From contig CM057144.1 of assembly GCA_029964075.1 (NCBI GenBank), positions 5,355,281 to 5,419,280 on the forward strand: a stretch of 64,000 nt of DNA. The letters are read 5' to 3'. The DNA comes from Patiria pectinifera. Taxonomy: Eukaryota > Echinodermata > Asteroidea > Valvatida > Asterinidae. Shown here in pieces: positions 20,945-32,784 of the stretch (positions are counted from its first letter, which is position 1; every line of letters starts with the position of its first letter). Below the pieces are notes generated by a model. It was not told the origin of the DNA. It made no database searches and worked only from the letters and a program-made list of their open reading frames with translations. The position numbers and the translations under genes were made by a program.

Positions 20945-21056
20945 CTGTAATAACGAATTAAATAATCCGTAATAACGAATTAATAATCCGTTATAAAGAA
21001 TTAATAATCCGTATAAACGAATTAATAATCCGTAATAACAAATTACATAATCTGTA
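20945..21056. repeat. About 20-bp tandem repeat
   Basis: Five units of AATAATCCGTAATAACGAATT with small changes. Directly upstream (minus strand) of the TEQRT repeats. Confidence 0.75.
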
Positions 21057-21588
21057 ACATATATACTTGCAGTGGCGCAAATGGGCTTTCGTAGAGATCA
21101 ATGGTGTCATACAAGAAAATAGACTGTCACACGAAACATCCAATCCAACAACTCTTCAGTACTGCATCAATCAACTGTTAGCTGACTGTGCCCCCCAGAA
21201 AATTCTATAGGATGTCGGGTACTAGGTCACTATTTCTACACATTTTTCCTTAGTCAGGCACCGGACTAATGACAAAGAATGAAGAAGTCAGTCTAATCAA
21301 ACAGTTAGACCATGGATGGACATGTATAAGTTTAGTCTGTAGCCTTAAAGTTTGCCTGATCTTCTTTTGCATCGTTTTCAGCAAGTTAAGGTCTAACGTT
21401 AAGGTCTAACGTTGGGCCTAACGTGGCGCAGCTATCGATATAGGCCTGACGTGGGACGCTCTGATATTACGCCTGTAGCGCCTAACTAGAGCAAAAGTTT
21501 TAATCTAAATTGAGAGAAATTTAATCAAGGTCTAAACACTCCCGTGCATAAATGACGAATTTATCTACCCGTTACAAAGTAAGAAGAA

Positions 21589-23483
21589 AAATTTCGGCGT
21601 GATTTTCCAATTTTAATTCAAAGTAAAGCCTGCATTCCTGTATCGATGTATTATCGCGGCATCCCTATTAATTATTGCGGTATGGGAAATTTCTCATTTT
21701 GCGTTGCCAAAACTCCTTTTATGTGGCGATTTCTATTCAGTTCACCAGGCATAAAGGACTTTCCGCCGAGTGGTATAAAAAGGACGATTAAAAAAAACCG
21801 GTCCGTTTCGGGACTTTTAACGATTTTCAAGTAATAAATATTTATTAACTATAAGTTAACGTTTGAAAGTAGGCCTACCGTCTGCATTTTGACATAAATC
21901 TTTAATCGTGCTCTGTCCATGAAAGTTCCATTGTTCCTATTTAATTCTACAGCTGCAAAAGCAAAATGAAGTCAAAGGACGATATTTCCAAGAAATCGTA
22001 AAAAAAACTTTTATGGAATCAAAATAAGGACAGCGTGCCAAAAAAATCAAACGGCACACAGTGTAAAGTAAATGGCGCCCCCAATCGCAAATCAGTGGAC
22101 TTTTCTCAGTGGCTTTTGTTCTCCTTTCGGGAGAGGGGTTAGTCTGAGTATCACCCGTTATACACGGAGCAAGACTCCTGTATAAATTTCTGATATTTCT
22201 AGACATATACATATATGTAAGCCGCGCGAAGGCCAATCGATGTCGACTTTACTATATCGTGACGTCATTTCATTTCTAAATCAGGACTAAATGTTTGATT
22301 GGTCAATTCGAAAGCAGTGTGTTGTAATGCGACAAGAGCAGGGTGCATTAACGCGTGACATGATACAGAGCGCGTGACGCCGTTTTTTTTTTAAAATCCA
22401 TTGTCATTGACGCACAACGTGTTAATGACCGAAGACCCAATATATAGAAAGCGCCCGCTGATTGCTCAAAATCTAGGAGGTCAAGAGGCGGGGTCTTGCC
22501 TATTAATCAGCGAATCTGCCCATATGTCATAGACCAACGGCATTCGCCGTGGGTCTATTACATAGACTAGGGAGGGGAAGGGCCTTAAGAAATCATCCTG
22601 CAGGCATTTAGTCTTTAATTGGGGTCTGCTCATAAGTCTGACACCTCATAAGTCCGGAGCTAAATTAAACCCCTCGTTTTTCCGTTGTCGGACTTATAAA
22701 AAAATTGTGTCATTTCTGCTCCATTTCTGCCTCGATATTTATTCTCATACATCAGCATCACATTTGGATGAAACAACACTGAAATTCATTTCACTGACTT
22801 ACCTGAAACAAAGAAATCACGTCTTCAAAATCCCCAAATTGTTTAAGGTCTCACAAGCGGTGGCCATCTTGTACATGAGTGATACGCGTGCACAATATTG
22901 GGTAAACGTTGTCACGTGCGTCAGTTTACCCCGCACCGTGGTAACGTTTTTCTAATGTCGTAGTAAATTGTACTCTTCGACGTGTACAATGAAAGAATTG
23001 TTACACAGTGGTGGGGTAAATCCAGTTTCTTTAACCCATCACCTGGGTAAAAATACCATGATCTTACTAATATTGCCTGTGCGGCTGGGACTTGTAGTCA
23101 ATGTTGGGTACTATTTTACCCTTTTTACGTGTAACACATTTGACACAAGTAGGATGTACAAGCAATGTTCAATATTGAGCAGAAATGACATAATTTTTTT
23201 ACACAACAGTTTTACACAACATAAATTTACCCTTCTTTTTTAGAGTGTACACTGTATCTCAACAGAGGGCGCTATACAAAAAAGTGTAATCATCAGGATA
23301 CATTTACATTAGTGTTTTACCAAAGCATTCCCTGAACAAAGTCTGATATTTTCCCCAGTAGCATTCAAGTTGATTAAAGCGGCTGTATCATAAGTCCGAC
23401 GCCTCATAGGTCCGACGCCTCATATATTAAGGCGTCGGGCGTATGAGGCATAATATATATTTATTCCGCCTCATAGGTATGAC
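21589..23483. repeat. 1895-bp tandem duplication, unit 1
   Basis: Begins AAATTTCGGCGTGATTTTCC and ends GCCTCATAGGTATGAC. Nearly identical to unit 2. Differences seen: GTTATACACGG versus GTTATATACGG, and a 2-base difference in the GGGAGGGG stretch at about 22,570. Contains a GGGTAAA-word-rich part (22,900-23,248) ending TTTTTTAGAGTGTA. Confidence 0.9.
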
Positions 23484-25376
23484 AAATTTCGGCGTGATTT
23501 TCCAATTTTAATTCAAAGTAAAGCCTGCATTCCTGTATCGATGTATTATCGCGGCATCCCTATTAATTATTGCGGTATGGGAAATTTCTCATTTTGCGTT
23601 GCCAAAACTCCTTTTATGTGGCGATTTCTATTCAGTTCACCAGGCATAAAGGACTTTCCGCCGAGTGGTATAAAAAGGACGATTAAAAAAAACCGGTCCG
23701 TTTCGGGACTTTTAACGATTTTCAAGTAATAAATATTTATTAACTATAAGTTAACGTTTGAAAGTAGGCCTACCGTCTGCATTTTGACATAAATCTTTAA
23801 TCGTGCTCTGTCCATGAAAGTTCCATTGTTCCTATTTAATTCTACAGCTGCAAAAGCAAAATGAAGTCAAAGGACGATATTTCCAAGAAATCGTAAAAAA
23901 AACTTTTATGGAATCAAAATAAGGACAGCGTGCCAAAAAAATCAAACGGCACACAGTGTAAAGTAAATGGCGCCCCCAATCGCAAATCAGTGGACTTTTC
24001 TCAGTGGCTTTTGTTCTCCTTTCGGGAGAGGGGTTAGTCTGAGTATCACCCGTTATATACGGAGCAAGACTCCTGTATAAATTTCTGATATTTCTAGACA
24101 TATACATATATGTAAGCCGCGCGAAGGCCAATCGATGTCGACTTTACTATATCGTGACGTCATTTCATTTCTAAATCAGGACTAAATGTTTGATTGGTCA
24201 ATTCGAAAGCAGTGTGTTGTAATGCGACAAGAGCAGGGTGCATTAACGCGTGACATGATACAGAGCGCGTGACGCCGTTTTTTTTTTAAAATCCATTGTC
24301 ATTGACGCACAACGTGTTAATGACCGAAGACCCAATATATAGAAAGCGCCCGCTGATTGCTCAAAATCTAGGAGGTCAAGAGGCGGGGTCTTGCCTATTA
24401 ATCAGCGAATCTGCCCATATGTCATAGACCAACGGCATTCGCCGTGGGTCTATTACATAGACTAGGAGGGAAGGGCCTTAAGAAATCATCCTGCAGGCAT
24501 TTAGTCTTTAATTGGGGTCTGCTCATAAGTCTGACACCTCATAAGTCCGGAGCTAAATTAAACCCCTCGTTTTTCCGTTGTCGGACTTATAAAAAAATTG
24601 TGTCATTTCTGCTCCATTTCTGCCTCGATATTTATTCTCATACATCAGCATCACATTTGGATGAAACAACACTGAAATTCATTTCACTGACTTACCTGAA
24701 ACAAAGAAATCACGTCTTCAAAATCCCCAAATTGTTTAAGGTCTCACAAGCGGTGGCCATCTTGTACATGAGTGATACGCGTGCACAATATTGGGTAAAC
24801 GTTGTCACGTGCGTCAGTTTACCCCGCACCGTGGTAACGTTTTTCTAATGTCGTAGTAAATTGTACTCTTCGACGTGTACAATGAAAGAATTGTTACACA
24901 GTGGTGGGGTAAATCCAGTTTCTTTAACCCATCACCTGGGTAAAAATACCATGATCTTACTAATATTGCCTGTGCGGCTGGGACTTGTAGTCAATGTTGG
25001 GTACTATTTTACCCTTTTTACGTGTAACACATTTGACACAAGTAGGATGTACAAGCAATGTTCAATATTGAGCAGAAATGACATAATTTTTTTACACAAC
25101 AGTTTTACACAACATAAATTTACCCTTCTTTTTTAGAGTGTACACTGTATCTCAACAGAGGGCGCTATACAAAAAAGTGTAATCATCAGGATACATTTAC
25201 ATTAGTGTTTTACCAAAGCATTCCCTGAACAAAGTCTGATATTTTCCCCAGTAGCATTCAAGTTGATTAAAGCGGCTGTATCATAAGTCCGACGCCTCAT
25301 AGGTCCGACGCCTCATATATTAAGGCGTCGGGCGTATGAGGCATAATATATATTTATTCCGCCTCATAGGTATGAC
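23484..25376. repeat. 1.9-kb tandem duplication, unit 2
   Basis: Second copy, 1893 bp. The 2-base deletion joins frames and creates a 134-codon ORF that is not real. A reverse-strand ORF in both units reads GDTQTNPSPERR, a decayed NPGP-like motif. Confidence 0.9.
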
Positions 25377-25609
25377 GCCTCATAAGTCCGACAACGGAAA
25401 AACGAGGCGTTTATTTTAGGTCCGACGCCTCGAGGCGTCGGACTTTATTTGGTTAGGGGGCTTTATTTGGTTAGGGGATGCGATTTTGTCAGACTTATGA
25501 GGCATCGGACTTATGAGCAGACCCCAATTAAAGACTAAATGCCTGCAGGATGATTTCTTAAGGCCCTTCCCCTCCCTAGTCTATGTAATAGACCCATGGC
25601 GAATGCCAC
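24427..25609. mobile_element. DNA element with about 100-bp inverted ends
   Basis: Left end 24,427-24,533 (in unit 2) and inverse right end 25,499-25,609 share GGCCTTAAGAAATCATCCTG and beyond. Unit 1 carries only the left end. The right end matches unit 1 at the GGGAGGGG site, so the 2-base loss happened in unit 2 only. The inside is rich in GACGCCTCATAAGTCC words. Confidence 0.6.
25420..25443. repeat. Perfect 24-bp palindrome
   Basis: GTCCGACGCCTC followed directly by its reverse complement GAGGCGTCGGAC, with no spacer. Confidence 0.9.
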
Positions 25610-25984
25610 TTATTTCATGACACTTAAGTGTTCACAAAAAATAGTTCAACATGTACAGCAAGCATTATTGAGGTCATATTACCAGTATTTGACTAAATGA
25701 ATTCGACGGTTTTTTTTTAACGAAGAGGTTGGCAACACTGCATGAGGAAAGTCGGGAAAACACCACTCTATCTGTAGTTCCACTTGTTTTGTGTGTAATG
25801 TCTTTTCGGAAAGGCCCTCTTTCGTTAATTTCTTCAAAACGATAGCTTGCCAGAAAGAATTGCACAGGGATTTTATAGTCCCCTTGCTGTCTTTCAACCA
25901 AGCATGTTTTTCAACAATACGTCAGTTGCTTTTTGGATAGCTGCAATTTGATGGATCGTTAATCCGCAACTAAGTCTGGGTCTC

Positions 25985-26165
25985 AGCAAAATTACATCAG
26001 CGGAGTTGATTTTGCGACTCGAGTGAGTCGAGTCATTTTAAGTGACTCAACTTTCGACTGAGTCGAGTCGGTCGCGTCATTGGGTGAGAAAGGTCCAGTC
26101 GATTCGAGTGTGAGTCGATCGAGTAAAACTGTGTGATCGAGTCGAGTCGAGTCGAGTAAAATTTA
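25985..26165. repeat. GTCGA-type simple repeat
   Basis: GAGTCGAGTC words repeated with drift, densest at 26,125-26,158. Related GAGTCC/GAGTC-rich sequence recurs at 62,440-62,870. Confidence 0.7.
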
Positions 26166-26303
26166 TGCTTGAGTCAATTCGAGTCACCCACAAAATGGAC
26201 GATCAAGGAACACAAGGCACAGTATAGTTTATTATGAAGATTAAAATGCCGCACGGTATACTTAAGTTCTGCTGGACGTTTCTGTAGTGAGACGTCTTTT
26301 ACG

Positions 26304-26948
26304 TCTTTTAATAGTCTTCTATATTATAATTCCATTAATAACATTATTCACGGTATCGTTTTAGACATTTCTTCTACAAGATCTTCTGAACAATGTTTAA
26401 TATTCTTCAATATCGTAATTCATTATTTAAATTATGCGTAATAGCATTTTAACAGTTCCACGAAATCTTCGAGAAAAAGCATTCTATTACCTCCTGCTAA
26501 ATTGCTCCCTAATTTTAAAGAATTATGGATCAAACAGGGCAGCTGTTGGGGGAGATATTTTGTTGAGAAAATTAAATTTTAGATGCCAGTAATTATCTAT
26601 CATAGCTCCAATCCAAGTCCCGTAGCCTTCAGACCTCCACGAAAGTAGAAGGCACAGAGGTGGATTCTAATTCTAGAAGTACATGTGTTATATGTATACA
26701 TTATGTTTGAACGGCACCCCTTAACCCCAAAGCTAGCGTTAGATGCAATTGTTTTTCCAAGTGCTTGAATCAAATGCACCACACCACTTATTTCTCATGA
26801 AATCCTACCTACGGGCCTGTCATTGTGAGTCCCCGCCCCCTCTCCCAAACAACAAGCACTCCTTTCCCCTATGTATTACGTTTCCCATTTCCCCAAATTC
26901 ATGTACTTACCTAAATATTCATTTTGTTTTATATTCCTGAGTTCTTAG
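26304..26948. other. End of intron 1
   Basis: Nothing recognised apart from the acceptor TATATTCCTGAGTTCTTAG. Confidence 0.4.
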
Positions 26949-27224
26949 GGCCACCTGGTCATATAGGGTGCTATAAGGACAGCATACACGATCGTGCTCT
27001 TCAAGGAAGCGAAGAGAAGGGTGTGAGTTCCATGTCTTGGCAGTGGTGCATGTCTAACTGTAAGAATTATAATTATATGGGACTGGAGTTTGGTAACGAA
27101 TGCTTCTGTGGAAACAATCATAACTATGACAGGCATGGCAATGGTGGAACTGACTGCAGTATGACGTGTGCAGGAAAAAGCAGTGAGACATGTGGTGGAT
27201 CAGATCGCATTCAAGTCTACAGAG
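26949..27224 (+). CDS. Exon 2: WSC carbohydrate-binding domain
   Basis: Residues about 37-128, phase 1-1. GCYKDS, WCMSNC, YMGLEFGNECFCG, DCSMTCAG and ETCGGSDRIQVY give all eight cysteines and the GLE..ECFCG signature of WSC domains, known in yeast stress sensors, polycystin-1 and Kremen. Donor GTAAGA. A complete domain on a single symmetrical exon. Confidence 0.9.
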
Positions 27225-27613
27225 GTAAGACATGAATCAATATTCCCCTCGCCGCTGAGGTGCTTTTGCCGCCTCTCGCGCAATTTACACATTGAGCCCA
27301 TAGTGACTGTAGGCATAGGTCATTCAAAAGGAGACTATTATTAACAGAAAAAGCGTCGGACTTATTAAGTGGTGGCCGAGTGGGAGGAGGAATTTAAAGA
27401 GGCCAAAGAGAACAGAGTTGAATGGGACTAGACGAGAGGGATTCCCATCCCAGCCCCCTCCTTCATTACCTTTTTCTGTTTAGAAATTCACTTATCATCC
27501 TCTTTTTCAACGATGCAGTTAAACACTCTTTAAAAAGACATGCTTACTATCATTTTCACAATTTTAAATAAACTGTTTACATCCCTCACCATCAATTTTT
27601 GTAATAATTGCAG

Positions 27614-27823
27614 CAAAAAATGCTCTGTGCAACAAGCCTGTGCAACCAAACGATGGATCATACTCCCTATCCCGTCCTTACAGTTACAACCTGGGTAACA
27701 ATGAGTATATGGGAGCTAGTTTACGTTATACCTGCGATAGAGGTTACTATTTTCCTGCCAAGCCTCCAACTGTCACATGTATGTTAGGAAGGACATGGAA
27801 GCCTGCCTTTAGCACCTGCCCAG
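27614..27823 (+). CDS. Exon 3: sushi (CCP) domain
   Basis: Residues 129-198, phase 1-1. Four cysteines (NALC, RYTC, TVTC, STCP) with the GY, GRTWKP and FSTCP marks of a complement control module. Acceptor ATTGCAG, donor GTAAAA. Confidence 0.9.
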
Positions 27824-29113
27824 GTAAAAATGATTTAGAGTGCCATTCAGGGCCTATTAAGTTTTGTATAACTAACATGCATATTCAATGTCATTTGATT
27901 GATGGAACTCACATCACGTGACATTCGTTATGCTCCCATTCAAGCCGGGGCTCGAAAAGTCCCTTTCGCCCATAGAGAATGGGAAATATTATTCAACAGT
28001 TAGGATCAGTCTTGTTCCATGACGTGGTATTTGTGTGCAAATGCATGATAGAGTGCGCGTTCAGCGTTGCGCGTAGCGTGTATTGTTCCAAAGAGCCAGC
28101 GCTACAGAGTTGGGTCCAAATATCTTTGTGAGGGATGATTTGGATTTGGAGAAATACATTTTCCACCAAATTTATGTTGAAATAAAAGTTCAAATCCATC
28201 AATTGACAAGGATCTGTATGTCAGTTATATAAAACAAATATTGAGTGGCTTTAAATTGTGAAATGTGAGGAGTATTATCAATCGGTAAAATCTGGACTTT
28301 TCCAGTTCACTCTGCTTCGCCTCGTGAAATGGAAAAGTTCAGAGTTACCTTGCGATAATATTCCTCCCATTCCACGCTGAGCCACTCAATATTTGTATAC
28401 CAACCGCATAAGTACAATATCATTTCGGACACAGTTTGGAATTCAAAATTTAGGCATTGGTCATTAGAGGGAAACTTTTTCCTTACTCTTTTTTTAAGCA
28501 AAAGTCGAACTTGTTTTGAAAACACAATACACATATTGAAACTATAATCGCCAGATGCATAGATTATCAATTGACATTCAAACGCATTACAATTACTACA
28601 GGCGTACATTAATCATGAATATGACAGTGCTGTAGTCGAGGTACTTATGATGGGTCCCAGGTACGTCATGAGTCCATTAAAAGTAAACCTCAAAGTATTC
28701 ACTAGTCCGGTCACAAGTTAATGAGGATAAACAAAATCAAAGGAATGCCTTTGTCATAATTCAATTGAATAGCTTGTGACTTGACACACTTTGCAGTTGA
28801 AAAAACTAGTCCACATAGTCCCATACTTAATATTTGTTAACCAAAAAGGTAGTATAGAAAAATGAATTATGTATGCTGCTCTTCATATAGTTGATAATTT
28901 GGTGTGTGTACTTGTGGCCGTACCAATTCTTGCTGTTGTGAAACTGTTTCGTAATAAGCAGAATTCATGGAGAATTCCCCTGTGACCTTGTGTTGTGACT
29001 TTTTTGGCAGCAGTTAATTTTACTGCCTGATGTGTTATCCTCATGATATTTTAAGAAACACATGTTACAAAGGTTTTAATTGGTTAAATTATGCATTCTC
29101 TTTTTTCCCCAAG

Positions 29114-29254
29114 CATGTACACCAATACCACACTGTGTTTCTGGCCAGTTACATTGCACCACTGCCACTGACCAACAATGTGACCAGTGTGATGGAGACT
29201 TTGGGCCCAATGGAGCAGCCTACTCAAGAGTCAATAATGGAAGAGAATGCAGAA
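29114..29254 (+). CDS. Exon 4: six-cysteine EGF-like module
   Basis: Residues 199-245, phase 1-1. Six cysteines in ACTPIPHCVSGQLHC, QQCDQC and NGREC. Spacing is unlike a standard EGF; it resembles the C-x-C-rich modules found between sushi and EGF domains in invertebrate mosaics. Acceptor CCCCAAG, donor GTAAGT. Confidence 0.8.
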
Positions 29255-29406
29255 GTAAGTTGAATAATCAATCTGATTTAACATCATATCAAACTACAAT
29301 GACTTGTTTTTACTAAATAAAGACAACGGCTCATGATGAAATGTTTGTACTGGGACATTAAAGGTAGAGTGCTTAAGTAAGTTTCCACAGGGAAAAATGG
29401 CTTTAA

Positions 29407-29833
29407 CCCTAAAGGGGCCGGGTTATTTTGACCATCTCTCAGCCGGAAGGGGGGAGGGGGCGAAATCTGCCCCCCTAAGATCTCGGCCATCGAGTGACGA
29501 AAACTCGGTACATGCATAGAGCAACTCTTCATAAACATACCCAAGAAATTTCATGACTAAAGGTCAAAGGATTTTGGAATTATGGCTAATTAATTATTCA
29601 TATGTATGAATGGCAATTCTGGTCTGTGTATACAACACATATGGGAAAATTCAGTTTTCACGGCGCGTAGCGTCAAAAAAATTTTCGCTGCGCGACAACC
29701 CCTTGTTTTTGGTGTCAAAAGATGCGCAAGGGTCGAGGCTAAAAAGTCATAAAAGCTCGGGTCGCAAATTTTTTTTTTTAAAGGCTATCGCGGAAAAAGT
29801 TGAGGGGGGCGGAGCCCCCCGGCCCCTTTAGGG
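29407..29833. mobile_element. piggyBac-type MITE
   Basis: Flanked by TTAA at 29,403-29,406 and 29,834-29,837, with inverted ends CCCTAAAGGGGCCGGG and CCCGGCCCCTTTAGGG. TTAA duplication plus CCC ends is the piggyBac signature. 427 bp, no transposase. Intron 4. Confidence 0.8.
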
Positions 29834-29856
29834 TTAAGGGAAATAAATAAGCATCA

Positions 29857-29972
29857 TATACCTCTGGTTCTTTTCAGAACCATTCTCTTAGTTGAAAAAT
29901 CATTCCCACATGGTGTTTCCGCAAACCTTTCATTATTTAGTATCTCCTTTATGCAAAGCCTCAAATCTTACT
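29857..29972 (+). mobile_element. Stem-loop insertion, copy 2
   Basis: 116 bp starting TATACCTCTGG, bounded by a 13-bp target duplication TAAATAAGCATCA at 29,844-29,856 and 29,973-29,985. Stem-loop GGTTCT-TTTC-AGAACC at 29,866-29,881. Matches copy 1 from its stem I end onward, but runs 34 bases further (to CTCAAATCTTACT). It lacks the hammerhead core: its 5' end falls 5 bases after the site where copy 1 would be cleaved. Confidence 0.7.
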
Positions 29973-30009
29973 TAAATAAGCATCAGTTATAATTTGTGCA
30001 TTATGTTCG

Positions 30010-31248
30010 TTTGAGCAACAAAAGTGCTCAAAATCTTAAGAAATGTGCTTAACAATTATCATGATGACTATTTAAATAGCTCAGTTGTATTCCGAGAAAA
30101 CCAATATTTCAGGATTTCGATTACAAATCAAACGTTGCCGAGTCATGTTTTGAATTGTGCCCGAATCAGCGTCTGGGACACGTTCTCATTCAGCAGATTG
30201 CAGTTACGCGATGTCGCGCACTGAACCATTGAATGATAGCAACCGTGCGCATGTCCGTCGTGTCAACGCTTAGACGCGCTTCGCCAAATTAAAAACGAAC
30301 TACTAACAGGAATTTCAAAAAGTTGCGTCTTTAGACGCGTCGGTTGAAATGCTTTCTTTCATTGTCTTCTTCAAAATGACAGCTTAAAAGGATAATTTCA
30401 CGGGGAATTTAGTCCCATAATTACTATTGAAGGATTTATCTCTGCGATGTCTGTCCATAAAATAAGAGCGTGGGCAGCTACCCAGTTAGAACATACATGT
30501 ATTTAAATTACAGTATGTCTGGAAGGCCTACTATTGCAAGATACTAGAACACTGCATGTGCTGTACAATGTACTGACTAATGCAAAATTGGGTCCAGCAT
30601 GCAATCACTGTACAATTACCCACCGTACTGTTCTCATTGTGACTTGATTGTATGCTTCTTGTGACAAAGCCTAGCGTTGCCCAGGCAACATACAGCAACG
30701 GCCAATAGAAAGACTTCAGCTCTGGGTGCGCTTGAGACGTTACATGTCTCTTTGTGCAAGTTGTGACCGTTCGTCGGTTCTTGTCAACGCGTAGCTGCAA
30801 TCAACTGAATGAGAATGTGGCCTGATGCTGATTTCAGCCGCAATTCAAAACTAACACTGCATCTTACTTTTGAATTGAAACCGGGGTCGTTTATATTGCT
30901 TTCTCAGAATGTACAGCATTAATTAACCCTTACCAATTAAAGCAACACATTGCATCAGGTGGAAACGAATTGATTAACTGATGCATTCAGCTACCAACAC
31001 TAGGTCATGAATGGCCAGCTCTGAAACAATGAGAGCTACCGATGCCACATTTGTGCCTTGAGACTTTTCCCCTGATGGATCTTGCTACATTTGGCAGGCT
31101 TGTCACTTAGTCAAGTGTTGCATGTTGCTACATTTGGCAGGGTTCTCGCAAACATACCCTGGTGGGTTGGGTTTAACAGAGCTAAAAGCTCATCAGATAA
31201 GTCTTTAAGTACCTGTCATTAGATTTTCAGCACTTTTGTTGCATCAAA
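30010..31248. mobile_element. DNA element with 28-bp imperfect inverted ends
   Basis: Left end TTTGAGCAACAAAAGTGCT, right end (inverse) AGCACTTTTGTTGCATCAAA. 1.24 kb, no recognisable protein. A diverged relative of its right part is at 36,790-37,262. Confidence 0.55.
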
Positions 31249-31325
31249 TGGGAATAAAAATCCCAAATGACAAATGAAATACCCTAAATAATCAATGTAC
31301 ATAAAACTCTTTCTGATACCATTAG

Positions 31326-31430
31326 AACAATGTTCATGGAGGACTGACAGCAATGCCTGCTACCCAGGCGCCTGCACAGACGCCAGTTGCATGTGCAACA
31401 GTGGATTCTCAGGAACGGACTGCAGAACAA
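31326..31430 (+). CDS. Exon 5: EGF-like domain
   Basis: Residues 246-280, phase 1-1. KQCSWRTDSNACYPGAC, then CMCNSGFSGTDC: six cysteines with the C.C..GF.G..C end of an EGF fold. Acceptor CATTAG, donor GTGAGT. Confidence 0.85.
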
Positions 31431-31601
31431 GTGAGTTTGTATATTATGTGTAAATTGGAGCATGTGGACCCTGAGTGCAAACTTAAGAGAGCACAGTTAA
31501 GTTATACTTTCGGAGGACAACTTACTTCCTTCGTGATTGGACCTAGTTTATGTGCTATATATGGCTAAGACTTTGATATGTATGCTTTCTCACGATTTTA
31601 G

Positions 31602-31859
31602 TCGGCAGCAGCCAAGCACCAGTCTTATCAGAGTATCGTGCCACCCTGAAAGAAGGGACGACAACTCTGGAATCTCCTGCGGTCCCGAACAGTACAGACA
31701 CGGTCTACACCAATGTACACAACTTTGAGAGCTTGATGATCAATTTGATAAGCTCCTACCAACCGACTGGACTTCCAGACCCTTCTGCCGGTGGACATCC
31801 GTACATCGATAGTGCTGGGTTGGGTGTGGTGGAGGCAACAGTTGATGCTGTTGTGAATC
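31602..31859 (+). CDS. Exon 6: extracellular block, no known domain
   Basis: Residues 281-366, phase 1-1, no cysteine. Contains PNSTDTVYTNVHNFESLM and GLGVVEATVDAVVNR; one N-glycosylation site (NST). May be a linker or the start of a beta-rich domain continued in exon 7. Confidence 0.75.
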
Positions 31860-32784
31860 GTGAGTTCATCCTCCAAAAAAATTACAGTAGAAGTCTTCAT
31901 GTGCCAAGGAATAGGTCGTTAGCAGCCCAGGCACGCAAAAAGCACTTTTGGGGATAAACGAGTTAAACATTTTGTGCTCCCATTTCTAAATTAAAAATCA
32001 CATAAGGCTAAAATGTTCACATAAAAAAATGGTTAAGAATTAAAATAGTACTGTGCATTTTTTATTTCAAAATATTACTTAATATTGAAGTTATTTTAAG
32101 TTTTTGCTAACGACCTTTTACCGGGAATTCCCCTGCCTTACACGAGCACGCCCTCTGCATTAAATCTTACTTACCTTTTGTGGTAACAGATTCACTTTGC
32201 GAACCCACTTGAGTGAGATGTTATAGCGCACTTGGAACATTTTTTGTTACATTAGCATTACACCCTAATAACCTTTTGCTGGGCACAAATAATGAAAAAC
32301 CTGCTTACGACTTTCTCACACTGTTAATTACATCAGTATGACTTAGATCTTTCAGACAAATTGTATATCAAATGAGAGATATTTCCATGCTCTATCGCTT
32401 ACCCGAAAAATCTGCATTCGACCTTTTGACCCATTTTTCGTCCTAACGACCTTCTTCCACGCACCCGACAAATTGTACACAGGTGATTCGGTTTAGAGGT
32501 ACATTCTTCGCAAGTTGGATGTTGGCCATATTTGTTTTTATTTTTATTTCAGTGTGCATACATAACTTTTAGGTAAATATGGATAAAAAAACCCTTAATA
32601 TCAAAACACCATGCTATTCTAAAACTTAATTTTTTAAAAATTTTAAATGGTCAACTTCCAGATTGAGCTTGAATTGTGTGCTTTTTACAATTTCTCTCCA
32701 TACTTGCCCTGAACCCTAGTCCCCCTCCTTTATCTAGTGAATAACTAGATTGTAATACTGTACCATTCTATTTCATGCATTAAG

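Larger units (their letters stand above)
17342..26303. mobile_element. 9-kb region bounded by nested inverted repeats
   Basis: Outer pair A: 17,342-17,473 and its inverse 26,163-26,303 (ends CGTAAAAGACGTCTCACTAC). Inner pair B: 17,531-17,655 and its inverse 25,613-25,742 (starts AGTGTTGCCAACCTC). The order A-B...B'-A' is mirrored, so this is one inverted structure with later insertions: 57 bases between A and B on the left, 420 on the right. It encloses the helicase exon, the 94-codon ORF, a pogo-type MITE and the 1.9-kb duplication. It may be a large DNA transposon remnant or an inverted segmental duplication. Confidence 0.6.
12556..26948 (+). other. Intron 1 (14.4 kb), filled with transposons
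   Basis: Runs from donor GTAAGA to acceptor TTCTTAG. It contains the foldback element, CRE-like array, LINE tail, nested inverted repeats and the 1.9-kb duplication listed below. 12,650-12,770 and 14,363-14,392 share the word AAGCATTTGC, so the foldback probably inserted into an older repeat. Confidence 0.5.

Noticed and set aside
24444-24848. 134-codon ORF in duplicated unit 2
   Set aside because: Absent from unit 1 because of a 2-base difference in a G-run; no protein features.
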